Shown piece after piece: positions 42,679-51,413 of a DNA stretch of 64,000 bases; within the stretch, counting starts at the first letter, position 1, and each line of letters opens with the position of its first letter. Source of the stretch: UBA1172 sp002457135 (GTDB lineage Bacteria > Pseudomonadota > Alphaproteobacteria > Puniceispirillales > UBA1172); the NCBI GenBank assembly GCA_965660935.1, contig CBFIBR010000006.1, positions 6,291 to 70,290 of the forward strand. Reading direction: 5' to 3'. A model generated the notes under the pieces. The model did no database searches. It was not told where the DNA came from and worked only from the letters and a program-made list of their open reading frames with translations. Position numbers and translations under genes: made by a program.

Positions 42679-43291
42679 CGAAATTGATCAGACTGCCCGC
42701 AAGGCCTGTGTTGCTTCAGGGCTGGGGCATGATCGTGCGGCTGATCTGGCGGCGGCGGCGGTCTGGCTGTTGCGGATGGATCATGACGGGGCATCCGCTC
42801 TTGCCGCCATGCTGAATGAGGGCGGCTTTACGCTCCCCATCGCGGCTGATACCACCGGCGGCGTGCTGCATTGCAACCCCACCCGCCCGGCACTCGAAGG
42901 AATTGCCGCGATAGACTGGCTCATCGCCGAGGGCAGGGAAGGCGTGATCCGCCTCGAAGGCCTGGTCCATCCCGTGATGATGCTGGGGCTGTTGGGGAAT
43001 GCCGCGTCAAGCCATCGCCTCGCCTTCAGCATTGATACCGAAAATGATGATGCAATCCCCTTGATCGTGACGGCTTCATCGGGGCTTGATGATGCCGGGA
43101 TGCTGCCTGAAATCCTCACACTTCGTCTTGCTGATGCGCCTCAGCGCACCGGCCCGCAACAGGCCGGGCATCTCAATGTTGAGGAAAGAACCTGGAAACG
43201 GCTTTCCGCCATGGCCTACAAGACTTACGTCCCGTCATCGGAGGCATCACGCCTCAAGGGGGCCGGGGCCGGCCTGGTTGACAATGACTGA
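42662..43291 (+). CDS. DUF3726 family protein
   Basis: 209 aa starting MLVSSNEIDQTARKACVASG. The N-terminal segment GHDRAADLAAAAVWLLRMDH, the central GVIRLEGLVHPVMMLGLLG and the C-terminal LNVEERTWKRLSAMAYKTYVP-type stretch (family ends with a WxxLxxxAxxTYVPAS-like motif) mark DUF3726. The family accompanies Ldh-type reductases and M19-like proteins in marine alphaproteobacteria; no biochemical role is known to me. The start at 42662 lies within the previous gene; the frame is open further upstream but overlaps coding sequence of another frame. Confidence 0.78.
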   Translation: MLVSSNEIDQTARKACVASGLGHDRAADLAAAAVWLLRMDHDGASALAAMLNEGGFTLPIAADTTGGVLHCNPTRPALEGIAAIDWLIAEGREGVIRLEGLVHPVMMLGLLGNAASSHRLAFSIDTENDDAIPLIVTASSGLDDAGMLPEILTLRLADAPQRTGPQQAGHLNVEERTWKRLSAMAYKTYVPSSEASRLKGAGAGLVDND

Positions 43292-43335
43292 CCGTCTGGA
43301 TGATGCTCAACCCTGATGACCTGAATACAATTTCC

Positions 43336-43372
43336 AAATCCCGAATCCCCGAATCCCCGAATCCCCTAATCC
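43336..43372 (+). repeat. 8-bp tandem repeat (GAATCCCC)n in the Ldh gene leader
   Basis: AATCCCG, two full AATCCCCG-type units, then AATCCCC and TAATCC, immediately before GAGG and the ATG at 43386. The spacing between the repeat and the ribosome-binding site is about 4 bases. Slippage could alter leader length or mRNA structure. Confidence 0.8.
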
Positions 43373-43385
43373 ATGAGGCAATCCC

Positions 43386-44390
43386 ATGACACACCCGGAA
43401 ACCGTAACCCTCAGTCTCGATGATATCCATGCCCTGGCGGTGGCGGCGTTCACGGCCCAGGGATGCGATGCCGATAATGCCGCCGCGCTGGCGCGCACCG
43501 TGACCACCGCTGAACGCGATGGTTCAATCTCCCATGGGCTGTTCCGTGTGCCGGGCTATGTGGCCTCCCTCAATTCGGGCAAGGTCAAGGGTGATGCCGT
43601 GCCGGTTGTCCGCAATGATCTTGCCTCGGTCGTTTCTGTTGATGGCTGCCATGGCTATACCCCGCTTGCGCTGGAACGCGGCCTGCCGGTGCTGGCCAGG
43701 GCCGCCACGGAAACGGGCATTGCGATCATGCGTATCTACAACAGCTATCATTTCGCGGCGCTGTGGCCTGAAACCGAATACCTCGCCGAACAGGGGCTGG
43801 TCGGGCTGGCCTGCACCTCCTTCAAGGCGGGTGTCGCGCCTTCTGGTGCAAGGGAAGCGTTCTTTGGCACCAATCCGCTGTCCTTTGCCTGGCCACGCCC
43901 CGGGCATGACCCGGTGGTGTTCGATATGGCAACCTCAACCCTCGCCAAGGGTGATGTCCAGATCGCGGCGCGGGATGGCCATTCTGTTCCCCTTGGCACA
44001 GGGTTAGGCCCTGATGGCAAGCCGAGCGATGACCCTGCCGAAATCCTCAAAGGCGTGCTGCTGCCCTTTGGCGGTTATAAGGGGGCATCGATTGCGCTGA
44101 TGGTTGAACTGCTGGCTGGCGGTTTGACCGGCGATTACTTTTCCTATGAGGCGACCGAATACGATAACAGCGATGGCGGCCCGTCCAAGGGCGGGGAGCT
44201 GTTGATTGCCATCAACCCGGCGCTGATTGCCGGTGATGAATGGCAGGACCGGAGCGAGGCCTTCATGCAGAAACTGCTGGCGCTTGACGGTATCCGCATC
44301 CCCGGCCAGCGGCGGCATCGCAATCGCCTTGATCAGGGCATGCGTTCGGTCAATGCAGAGCTGGTGGCAAAGATCAGGGGCTTCTGCTAG
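43386..44390 (+). CDS. Ldh-family oxidoreductase (delta1-piperideine/pyrroline-2-carboxylate reductase-like)
   Basis: 334-aa NAD(P)H-dependent enzyme of the malate/L-lactate dehydrogenase 2 family. Segments: GSISHGLFRVPGYVASL, IYNSYHFAALWPETEYLAE (catalytic His region), GTNPLSFAWPRPGHDPVVFDM, LLPFGGYKGASIALMVELLAG and a C-terminal RRHRNR. This subfamily includes DpkA-type cyclic imine reductases used in proline/hydroxyproline/lysine breakdown, which fits the adjacent betaine-type genes; a 2-keto-acid reductase is the alternative. It is the last plus-strand gene of the M19-588aa-DUF3726-Ldh unit and is convergent with proV, with the two stop codons overlapping. Confidence 0.88.
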   Translation: MTHPETVTLSLDDIHALAVAAFTAQGCDADNAAALARTVTTAERDGSISHGLFRVPGYVASLNSGKVKGDAVPVVRNDLASVVSVDGCHGYTPLALERGLPVLARAATETGIAIMRIYNSYHFAALWPETEYLAEQGLVGLACTSFKAGVAPSGAREAFFGTNPLSFAWPRPGHDPVVFDMATSTLAKGDVQIAARDGHSVPLGTGLGPDGKPSDDPAEILKGVLLPFGGYKGASIALMVELLAGGLTGDYFSYEATEYDNSDGGPSKGGELLIAINPALIAGDEWQDRSEAFMQKLLALDGIRIPGQRRHRNRLDQGMRSVNAELVAKIRGFC

Positions 44391-45454
44391 CGGCTGCTGA
44401 TCCCGCTTTTCAGGTCATACCGCACCAGCGCCTTGTAGACATCCTGCATTGGCAAATGGCCCAACGTTTCACCATCACGGGTGACGGCGAAAACACCGTC
44501 GGTGCGGCCATCGGCCAGCGTAATCAGTTGTTCGAGGGATTCATCCGCCTCAATACTGCCCTCAACCTTGGCCCGCGATTTGCCCGATCTCATGATGGAA
44601 CGGACCCGCAGCACCCGGGCGCGGTTGATATCGCTCACGAATTCCTCGATATACGGATCATTGGGGTTGAGCAGGATATGCTGGGGTTCATCCTGCTGGA
44701 CGATGAACCCGTCTTTCAGCACCACCAGGTGATCCGCCAGTTTCAGCGCCTCATCCAGATCATGGGTGATAAAGATGATGGTCTTGTGCAGGTCTTTCTG
44801 GAGGTCGAGCAGCAGATCCTGCATCGACGTTCTGATCAGCGGATCAAGGGCGGAGAATGCCTCATCCATCAGCATCACATCAGCGTTTGAAGTCAGCGCG
44901 CGGGCAATCCCGACACGCTGCTGCATCCCGCCCGAGAGCTGATAGGGATAGGAATCCTCAAACCCGTCAAGTTCAACCCGTGACAGCCAGTATCGGGCAT
45001 TTTTTTCCGCTTCCCTGAGGTCCTCGCCACGCACTGTCGGGGCCAGCATGGTGTTCTGCAACACCGTGCGGTGGGGCAGCAGGGCAAATTTCTGGAACAC
45101 CATGGACATGCGGGTCTGGCGCAGGTTGCGCAGTTGCGTTTCATCCAGATCGAGAATGTTCTTGCCGTCCAGCAACACCTCACCGGCGGTGGGTTCAATC
45201 AGCCGGTTGATATGGCGGATCAGGGTTGATTTGCCTGACCCTGAAAGCCCCATGATAACGGTGATATTACCCGATTTGATATCAATATTGATGTTGTTCA
45301 GCCCGATGACATGGCCAGTCTTTTTCTGGACCTCGGCTTTATTGATGCCGTCGGTCAGGTGCGGTAGCACTGATTGCGGGTCAGGCCCGAAAACCTTGAA
45401 CAGGTTGCGGATGGCGATGGCGGTTTCAGCCGTGTTGTATTGTTCGTTTTTCAT
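44387..45454 (-). CDS. proV: Glycine betaine/proline betaine ABC transporter ATPase
   Basis: 355-aa ATPase. Walker A GLSGSGKST, Q-loop VFQKFALLPHRTVL, signature LSGGMQQRVGIARALTSN, Walker B VMLMDEAFSALDP, H-loop FITHDLDEAL, then a C-terminal CBS-like regulatory segment (about 270-350) that in this family senses ionic strength. Somewhat shorter than the ~400-aa enterobacterial ProV, with a partial CBS tail. It is the third gene of the proX-proW-proV operon, 8 bp after proW. In the cluster context it probably serves nutrient uptake of a betaine as much as osmoprotection. Confidence 0.93.
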   Translation of the reverse strand: MKNEQYNTAETAIAIRNLFKVFGPDPQSVLPHLTDGINKAEVQKKTGHVIGLNNINIDIKSGNITVIMGLSGSGKSTLIRHINRLIEPTAGEVLLDGKNILDLDETQLRNLRQTRMSMVFQKFALLPHRTVLQNTMLAPTVRGEDLREAEKNARYWLSRVELDGFEDSYPYQLSGGMQQRVGIARALTSNADVMLMDEAFSALDPLIRTSMQDLLLDLQKDLHKTIIFITHDLDEALKLADHLVVLKDGFIVQQDEPQHILLNPNDPYIEEFVSDINRARVLRVRSIMRSGKSRAKVEGSIEADESLEQLITLADGRTDGVFAVTRDGETLGHLPMQDVYKALVRYDLKSGISSR

Positions 45455-45462
45455 GATTTCAC

Positions 45463-46476
45463 CTAGTTGGAATAGGTCTTGTTGACACGGTTGAGTGCTG
45501 ATTTTGACACGCGGTCAAGAATGATCGCCAGCAGCACGATGCCGATACCCGCCATGAAACCGACCCCAAGACGGAGGTTGTTGATCCCGTCCAGCACCAG
45601 TGTTCCCAGCCCGGGGGCGGAAACCAGTGAGGCGATGACCACCATGGCCAGGCTCATCATGATCGTCTGGTTGACCCCGGCCATGATATTGGGCATGGCC
45701 AGCGGCACCTGAACATGAAACAGCAACTGGCGGCTGTTCATGCCATAGGCGTTGGCCGCCTCGATCACATCCTTGTCCACCAGCCGGATACCGAGGTCTG
45801 TCAGGCGAATGACCGGCACAATGGCATAGAGAATGATCGCCAGCCCGTAGAGTTTCGGTTCAGTGATCTTGAACAGAAAGATCAGCGGAATCAGGTAAAC
45901 GAAGGTCGGCAGGGTCTGGAGCATATCAAGCACCGGGATCAGCATGCGCTGGAACGTGTTGCTCCGCGCCATCATAATGCCGGTGGGGATGCCCAGAACC
46001 ACGCACAGGACCGTGCAGACAAAGATGATCGACAGCGTCTGCATGGCAAAGACGTAGTGATCCGTGACCAGAAAGAACACAAGGCACATCGCCACGAAAC
46101 CGGATATGCGCCAGGATTTCGATGCAAACTGTGTGGCGATCAGCAGGACTGGCATCAGCACCCACCAGGGGACGCTGGTAAAGACGTTCAGCGCAGATTC
46201 AAGCATCCATGACAGCGGCTGTGTGACCGGGTCGAGAACAAATCGCAGGGTTGGCCGGACATAGAGAAAACCGTCTTCCAGCGATGCGGTGAGGTCGCGC
46301 GATTGCGGGATCGCGGCGCAAGCCTTGTGCAGGGTATCCAGTGAAGGGAAGGGGATTTCCCACCAGTTAGCCTCTGTTTTTTTCAGGCTCTTCAAGCTCA
46401 GAAGGGCTTTCTTCGTGCCGCTTTCGCACCACTCCGTCAGTCCAAAAAGATTGAACACGCTTTCGTATGCTGCCAT
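45463..46476 (-). CDS. proW: Glycine betaine/proline betaine ABC transporter permease
   Basis: 337-aa inner-membrane permease. An N-terminal ~95-residue hydrophilic segment is followed by several helices (about residues 110-130, 140-175, 190-215, 265-290, 300-325). The binding-protein-dependent permease motif EAANAYGMNSRQLLFHVQVPLAMPNIMAG is intact. The hydrophilic N-terminus is typical of ProW. A perfect 10-bp hairpin lies between proX and this gene, probably lowering permease relative to binding-protein expression. Confidence 0.94.
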   Translation of the reverse strand: MAAYESVFNLFGLTEWCESGTKKALLSLKSLKKTEANWWEIPFPSLDTLHKACAAIPQSRDLTASLEDGFLYVRPTLRFVLDPVTQPLSWMLESALNVFTSVPWWVLMPVLLIATQFASKSWRISGFVAMCLVFFLVTDHYVFAMQTLSIIFVCTVLCVVLGIPTGIMMARSNTFQRMLIPVLDMLQTLPTFVYLIPLIFLFKITEPKLYGLAIILYAIVPVIRLTDLGIRLVDKDVIEAANAYGMNSRQLLFHVQVPLAMPNIMAGVNQTIMMSLAMVVIASLVSAPGLGTLVLDGINNLRLGVGFMAGIGIVLLAIILDRVSKSALNRVNKTYSN

Positions 46477-46533
46477 GGCTTGTTCCTCTTGTTCCGGTAC
46501 GCCGTCAAACAGAAAAAGTAATTACAATGGGTT

Positions 46534-46561
46534 GCCGGAACAGCATTGGCACTGTTCCGGC
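46534..46561 (-). terminator. Intercistronic 10-bp hairpin between proX and proW
   Basis: GCCGGAACAG, 8-base loop, CTGTTCCGGC; perfect stem. No immediate U-run in the minus direction, so likely a partial terminator or 3'-end stabiliser for proX mRNA. Confidence 0.75.
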
Positions 46562-46575
46562 GTAAGATTTCAGGC

Positions 46576-47550
46576 CTACATCAGGGCCTTGAGCTTTTTG
46601 CGGGCATCGGCATCAACCCAGCCAAGCACCATATCGGTGTGGTTGCTGAGCACCCATGCAGCGGCTTCATCAGCAGAAGCATTGTTGGCTTCTTTCCATG
46701 CCAGCATCTTGCTGATCACGTCATTGGGGAAGCTCATGTTCTGGACGAACTTGAAGACAGCAGGCTCACGCTTGGCGAGGTCTGCGGTCACCGCGTTCAG
46801 CACAGGGGCCGAAGGGAAACCGGAAACACCGAGCGATGAAGCAGGGGAATCCGCCTTCTGGTTGATGGCGTGCTGTTCAGCGTTAATGTTACCGATATCA
46901 ACACGGGTCATCTCATACTTGCCGAGAACAGCCGTTGGACCCCAGTAGTAACCGAACCATGGGGCATCATCAGCAAAGGCCGATGCGATTGAGGCACCGA
47001 GGTTGGCACCGGAACCATGGTCAAAGACTTCAACGCCATTGGCTTCAAGCGCATGAACGACTTTCAGGTTGTCGTTGACGATGCGGCAACCCCAGCCCAC
47101 AGGGCAGTTGTGGAAGCGGCCACCAACGAGTTCCGGGTTTTCCAGAATACCCTTGATGGTCTTCAGCTCAGGGTGCTTGTTGGCGAGGGATGTTGGAATC
47201 CACCAGCCTTCTTCACCACCGTTTGCGAACACATCGGATGCTGTGATGACCTTGCCTGAATCTTCCAGCCCGGCATAGGCCGGTGCGGAGTTCTTCCAGA
47301 CTTCAGGGACAATATCAGGCTGACCGTTTTCAGCCAGTGATGTCACCGCTGGAACCGTGTCGGTTGGAACAACCTTGACGCTGCAGCCATAACCCTGTTC
47401 AAGAACAAAGGCTGCCAGCGCGGTGATGCTCTCACCCGATGCCCAGCCCATAGCGCCGATGCTGACTTCACCGCAGTCGGCTTTCGCGACGTTTGCTGAG
47501 AGCGCGGTGCCAAGCACTGCCCCCGCAAATGCAACCATCATCTTTTTCAT
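46576..47550 (-). CDS. proX: Glycine betaine/proline betaine-type substrate-binding protein
   Basis: 324-aa periplasmic OpuAC/ProX-like protein. Signal peptide about residues 1-25 (MKKMMVAFAGAVLGTALSAN then VAKA|D). The mature region has MGWASGESITALAAFVLEQGYG, PDIVPEVWKNS and APWFGYYWGPTAVLGKYEM, whose Trp/Tyr residues probably form the aromatic cage for a quaternary ammonium ligand. The ATG at 47550 is set by AGGAGG seven bases before it; an ATG two codons upstream would be only one base from that site. Its operon is proX-proW-proV, with a strong hairpin after proX. Confidence 0.92.
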   Translation of the reverse strand: MKKMMVAFAGAVLGTALSANVAKADCGEVSIGAMGWASGESITALAAFVLEQGYGCSVKVVPTDTVPAVTSLAENGQPDIVPEVWKNSAPAYAGLEDSGKVITASDVFANGGEEGWWIPTSLANKHPELKTIKGILENPELVGGRFHNCPVGWGCRIVNDNLKVVHALEANGVEVFDHGSGANLGASIASAFADDAPWFGYYWGPTAVLGKYEMTRVDIGNINAEQHAINQKADSPASSLGVSGFPSAPVLNAVTADLAKREPAVFKFVQNMSFPNDVISKMLAWKEANNASADEAAAWVLSNHTDMVLGWVDADARKKLKALM

Positions 47551-47620
47551 TTTCATTCCTCCTCAGAATGGTTGGTGACAGCTATAATTACTCAAAGCCG
47601 AACTCAGGGCGTCACCTGAC

Positions 47621-48976
47621 CTAGAGTTCCTTTCTGGCTTTAAATTCACGAAACTTGATCACGCTGTTTGCGCCAATGGACGAAATCGGCCATGGCGGCA
47701 GTTTTTTCGGATCTTCACCGGATTCCATTTCCCGGACAATATCGGTTCGGTGGCCTGTCACCAGGTCGGCTGATGCCATCCCGGCCAGTGTTCCCTTGGC
47801 GGTACCCAGCCCGTTCTGGCAACAGGCCGAAACCAGGTTGGTATCAACCATGCCAAAAGCAGGAACCGAATTCATCGACAGGCAGAGCCGCCCAGCCCAT
47901 TGATAGGGGAAATCAATCCCCTCCAGCTGGGGAAAGCGTTTCCTGAAACTTTCCCGATGACTTCTGGCAAACCGTTTAACACGTCCTTCGGTTACTTCCA
48001 TTGAAGAATCAAAACTCCAACGGTTCCTGACCACTATTCTGTTTCCTCCAACGCCATTGATGCGTCTAATTGTTGTTCCCATCGGATCAGACGGGGTGAT
48101 GTTCCATTTCGGCTCCCCCCCGATGGCATTCATGCTGTCCTGATCCAATTCACGGGTCATTGAGGCATAGGTAAAAACATGCATCAATCTTTTTTTGTAA
48201 AATCCGAAGGATTCAGCATGGCCGTTGACAGCCATGATCACCGTCCCTGCGGTCACCGAACCCTTGGGTGTCTGCACGATCCAGCCTGATCCGTTGCGCT
48301 GCATTTCAAGGGCCGGGGTCCTTTCATAGAGGCTGACCCGATTGGCCAGGGTGGTGGTCATCCCCCGGGCAAGCCGCGTGATGTAGAGCGCGGGCTGGAG
48401 CATGATGGTCCCCGGCATGTAAAGCCCGCCTGTATAAAACGGCGTTCCGGTGATGCGTTCCATGTCATCGGCGGAAAGGATGGTGTAAGGCTCACCCAGC
48501 TTGTCGAGATGGGTTGTGTATTCAAGGTTATGGTTCTGACCAGACCGATCCGCGGCCCCGTTGATACGCCCGCAGGGGTCAACCGCCTCCTCTGGCATGG
48601 CGTATTCTGCGGCCATGGCCCTGGCGAAATCCTGGGCCTTGCGGTTGAGCGTGATCTGTTTCCGGTCATGATCGATATTGGAAACATAACTGTCACCGCC
48701 GAGATCATGGGGCAGGTCGATCATGAAACCTGAATTGCGCCCGGCTGGCCCTGCCGCAACGTGACCGGCCTCCAGCACCACAACGCTGAGGGAAGGGTCA
48801 TTATCCGCCAGCCTGCGGGCAGCGGAAAGCCCGGTAAACCCGGCCCCGATCACCACCACATCAGCGGTGATGCCATCCTCCAGTTGAGGATAGGCAGGGA
48901 CCTCCCCGATGATTTCGAGCCATCCTGACGGCCCCGGATCACGGGGGAGCCGCCGGGCTGTGTAGCGATCAGCCAT
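47621..48976 (-). CDS. DAO-family FAD-dependent oxidoreductase
   Basis: 451 aa. FAD-binding Rossmann segment VVVIGAGFTGLSAARRLAD (about 40-58), then VVVLEAGHVAAGPAGRNSGFM, where family members bind FAD near the GRNSGF motif. The C-terminal half supplies the substrate side (YQWAGRLCLSMNSVPAFG and QNGLGTAKGTLAG). It resembles PuuB/YurR-like amine oxidases and sarcosine or N-methyl amino acid oxidases. Overlap with the preceding ALDH gene (8 bp) makes an oxidase/ALDH pair. In this context oxidative N-demethylation, or oxidation of a proline-type amine released from a betaine, is plausible but unproven. ATG 48976 follows GAGGA; a TTG just upstream is the alternative. Confidence 0.88.
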   Translation of the reverse strand: MADRYTARRLPRDPGPSGWLEIIGEVPAYPQLEDGITADVVVIGAGFTGLSAARRLADNDPSLSVVVLEAGHVAAGPAGRNSGFMIDLPHDLGGDSYVSNIDHDRKQITLNRKAQDFARAMAAEYAMPEEAVDPCGRINGAADRSGQNHNLEYTTHLDKLGEPYTILSADDMERITGTPFYTGGLYMPGTIMLQPALYITRLARGMTTTLANRVSLYERTPALEMQRNGSGWIVQTPKGSVTAGTVIMAVNGHAESFGFYKKRLMHVFTYASMTRELDQDSMNAIGGEPKWNITPSDPMGTTIRRINGVGGNRIVVRNRWSFDSSMEVTEGRVKRFARSHRESFRKRFPQLEGIDFPYQWAGRLCLSMNSVPAFGMVDTNLVSACCQNGLGTAKGTLAGMASADLVTGHRTDIVREMESGEDPKKLPPWPISSIGANSVIKFREFKARKEL

Positions 48977-50486
48977 CAATCAGGTCCTCATCCCGATAAT
49001 CGTTGAGATCAACCCAGATTGTCTTGGTTTCGGTGAACTGGTCATGGGCGGCAAGCCCGTTATCGCGCCCGCCAAAACCTGATTCCCTGAACCCGCCAAA
49101 GGGAGTGGTGATATCCCCCTCACCATAGCAGTTGACCGTCACAGTCCCGGCATTGATCGCCCTTGCCGAACGCAGGGCAGGGCCGATTGATGCGCTGAAA
49201 ATACTGGCGGCAAGCCCGTAGGAGGTATCATTGGCCATGGCCACCGCCTCATCGGTTGAGCGGGCCACGACAATACCCATCACCGGGCCGAAGATTTCTT
49301 CCCTCGCCAGCACATGATCATGGCTGACATCGCCGAAAATGGTCGGGGTGATGGTCCTGTCATCAGCAGACACGCTGCCCATCAGCGGGGTCATGCCGTC
49401 TTTTGAGGCCAGATCGAGGTAGGATTTCACCTTGGTGTAATGTGCCTCGCTCACCAGCACACCCAGCCGGTTGGCGGGATCAAGCGGGTCACCCTGACGG
49501 AAATGCCCGGCCTGGAACATGAGGGCCTCAATCAGCTCATCCTTGCGGCTTTCGTCTACGATCACCCTTGAGATGGCGGAACAGTTCTGGCCCATGTTCC
49601 AGAACGCGCCCATCGCGATATGTTCGGCCACCTTGTCCATGTGTTCGGCATCGGACAGCACCAGCGACGGGTTCTTGCCGCCGCATTCGAGGGTTATTTT
49701 CTTCAGGTTGGATTCGGCCGAATACCTGAGGAAATGACGGCCGGTTTCGGTTGAACCGGTGAAGCTGATCATATCAACCCCGTGATGCAGGCCGAGCGCC
49801 TGACCCGTGGTTGGCCCATCACCGGGCAGCACCTGAAAGACACCGCGAGGGATACCCGCCTCAAGCGCGAGTTCCGCCACCCGCAACGCCGTCAGGCTGG
49901 TTTCCTCGGCGGGTTTGATGATCACCGAATTGCCCGCCGCCAGGGCAGGACCGATTTTCCACGCCAGCATCAGCAGCGGGAAATTCCAGGGCAGCACGCA
50001 GCCCACCACGCCGACAGGCTGACGAATGATCATGGCGATAGCATCATCACCCACGGGGGCGGTATCGTCATAAATCTTGTCGATAGCCTCGGCATGCCAT
50101 TTGATGCAGTTGATCGTCTCCGGCAGGTCGATGGTTGCGCAATCCTGGATCGGCTTGCCACTGTCGAGGCTTTCCATCACCGCCAGTTCATGCCGGTTGC
50201 GCGTCATCAGCTTGCACAGCCTGATCATGACCTCCTTGCGTTCGGCCGGATGGCAGCGTGACCAGCCGCCCTGATCAAAGGCCTCACGCGCCTTGGTGAC
50301 AGCAAGATCAACCCCTTCGGCATCGGTCATGGTGATCCGTGCCAGCTCGGCCCCGGTGGCCGGGTTGGTGCTGATCATCTCGGCTCCGTTGCCCGCCTGA
50401 AACGCGCCATTGATGAACGCTGCCGAGGGGAAGCGCATGGTTTCGGCTAGGGTGAGGTATTCGTCATGGCTTAAAAGGTCGCTCAT
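48969..50486 (-). CDS. PuuC-like aldehyde dehydrogenase
   Basis: 505-aa NAD+-dependent ALDH. LPWNFPLLMLAWKIGPALAA, LECGGKNPSLVL (general base), MGQNCSAISR (nucleophile Cys) and FGGFRESGFGGRDNGLAAHD are the PuuC/4-guanidinobutyraldehyde-type signatures. The start is set at 50486, where AGGAGG lies 8 bases upstream; the frame is open 9 codons further. It follows the DapA-type gene with one base between and overlaps the flavoenzyme gene, so the three are co-translated. Candidate substrates are 2-oxoglutarate semialdehyde (hydroxyproline route) or an amino-aldehyde from a polyamine; sequence favours the amino-aldehyde group, context the former. Confidence 0.9.
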   Translation of the reverse strand: MSDLLSHDEYLTLAETMRFPSAAFINGAFQAGNGAEMISTNPATGAELARITMTDAEGVDLAVTKAREAFDQGGWSRCHPAERKEVMIRLCKLMTRNRHELAVMESLDSGKPIQDCATIDLPETINCIKWHAEAIDKIYDDTAPVGDDAIAMIIRQPVGVVGCVLPWNFPLLMLAWKIGPALAAGNSVIIKPAEETSLTALRVAELALEAGIPRGVFQVLPGDGPTTGQALGLHHGVDMISFTGSTETGRHFLRYSAESNLKKITLECGGKNPSLVLSDAEHMDKVAEHIAMGAFWNMGQNCSAISRVIVDESRKDELIEALMFQAGHFRQGDPLDPANRLGVLVSEAHYTKVKSYLDLASKDGMTPLMGSVSADDRTITPTIFGDVSHDHVLAREEIFGPVMGIVVARSTDEAVAMANDTSYGLAASIFSASIGPALRSARAINAGTVTVNCYGEGDITTPFGGFRESGFGGRDNGLAAHDQFTETKTIWVDLNDYRDEDLIDG

Positions 50487-50487
50487 C

Positions 50488-51393
50488 TCAGGCCTCCTTT
50501 TCAATTCGGTCAATGGTGGCGTTCATCACGGTGATGACCTGCTCAAGGATGCGTTTATCATCCTTGTTGAGTGGTTTGAGGGGAGGCCGTGGCGGCCCTG
50601 AACGCAGCCCTTCCATGGCAACACCATGCTTGATGGACTGGACAAACTTGCCGCCCTGTTCGAGCGCCTGCATCAAGGGCAGCATGGCGGTCATGATCCG
50701 GCGGCCACGGCTGAAATCACCATCCACGACACAGGCTCTCCAGAGCGCGATATGCGCCTTTGCGGCAAAATTACTGGCGGCGCAGACCCAGCTCCGCGCC
50801 CCCCAGGCAAAAAATTCGAGTGCCTGATCATCCATCCCGCAGGACAGCGCAATATTGGGGTATTGCCGTGCCAGCAGATGCACACGGTTGATATCCCCCG
50901 AACTTTCCTTGATCGCGGTAAAGGCGGGGGACTGGCCCACCCGGTCCAGAAAATCCTCATCCATGAGGGCGGCCATCCGCCCGGGGTAGTTGTAGAGCAT
51001 GGCGGGAAGCCCGGCCGCACGCTGAACCGCCAGCGCATGCAGGGCATTTTCACGCCCTGTCGGCTGGGCATAGGGCGGGGTGGTGATCAGGATCGCATCA
51101 GCGCCGGTATTCCGCGCAGCCTCGGCAAAACCGATTGCGTCCTCTGTCCGGATTGCGCCCGTGCCGACAATCACCGGCAGGCGGTTATTGATGATATCAA
51201 TGCCGAGGGCCATCAGCCTGATGCGTTCCTCGGTACTCTGGGCATAATATTCACCGGTTGTGCCGGCAATGATGATGCCGTGAACACCATCGGCAATCAA
51301 CTTTTCGATCATGCCGGCATAGGCGGCCTCATCAACGCTGAAATCATCATTGAACGGGGTGATGATCGGGGTGTAGATGCCGTAGAATTCCAT
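50488..51393 (-). CDS. DapA/NAL-family lyase (dihydrodipicolinate synthase-like)
   Basis: 301-aa Schiff-base TIM-barrel lyase or deaminase. The family features are GTTGEYYAQSTEER (the 2-oxo-acid carboxylate site, GTTGE), LYNYPGR with the catalytic Tyr near residue 137, and TAIKESSGD with the Schiff-base Lys near 165. Lysine synthesis is unlikely because the gene sits among catabolic genes and next to a GntR regulator. By analogy with hydroxyproline clusters, deamination of a pyrroline-4-hydroxy-2-carboxylate is one candidate; aldol cleavage of a keto-sugar acid is another. It is the second gene after the regulator in the minus-strand operon. Confidence 0.88.
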   Translation of the reverse strand: MEFYGIYTPIITPFNDDFSVDEAAYAGMIEKLIADGVHGIIIAGTTGEYYAQSTEERIRLMALGIDIINNRLPVIVGTGAIRTEDAIGFAEAARNTGADAILITTPPYAQPTGRENALHALAVQRAAGLPAMLYNYPGRMAALMDEDFLDRVGQSPAFTAIKESSGDINRVHLLARQYPNIALSCGMDDQALEFFAWGARSWVCAASNFAAKAHIALWRACVVDGDFSRGRRIMTAMLPLMQALEQGGKFVQSIKHGVAMEGLRSGPPRPPLKPLNKDDKRILEQVITVMNATIDRIEKEA

Positions 51394-51413
51394 GGTGTTG
51401 TTTCCCGTCCGGT

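Noticed and set aside
50488..51393. dapA for lysine biosynthesis
   Set aside because: It is embedded in a GntR-controlled catabolic operon, and no lysine genes are adjacent; called only as a DapA-family lyase.
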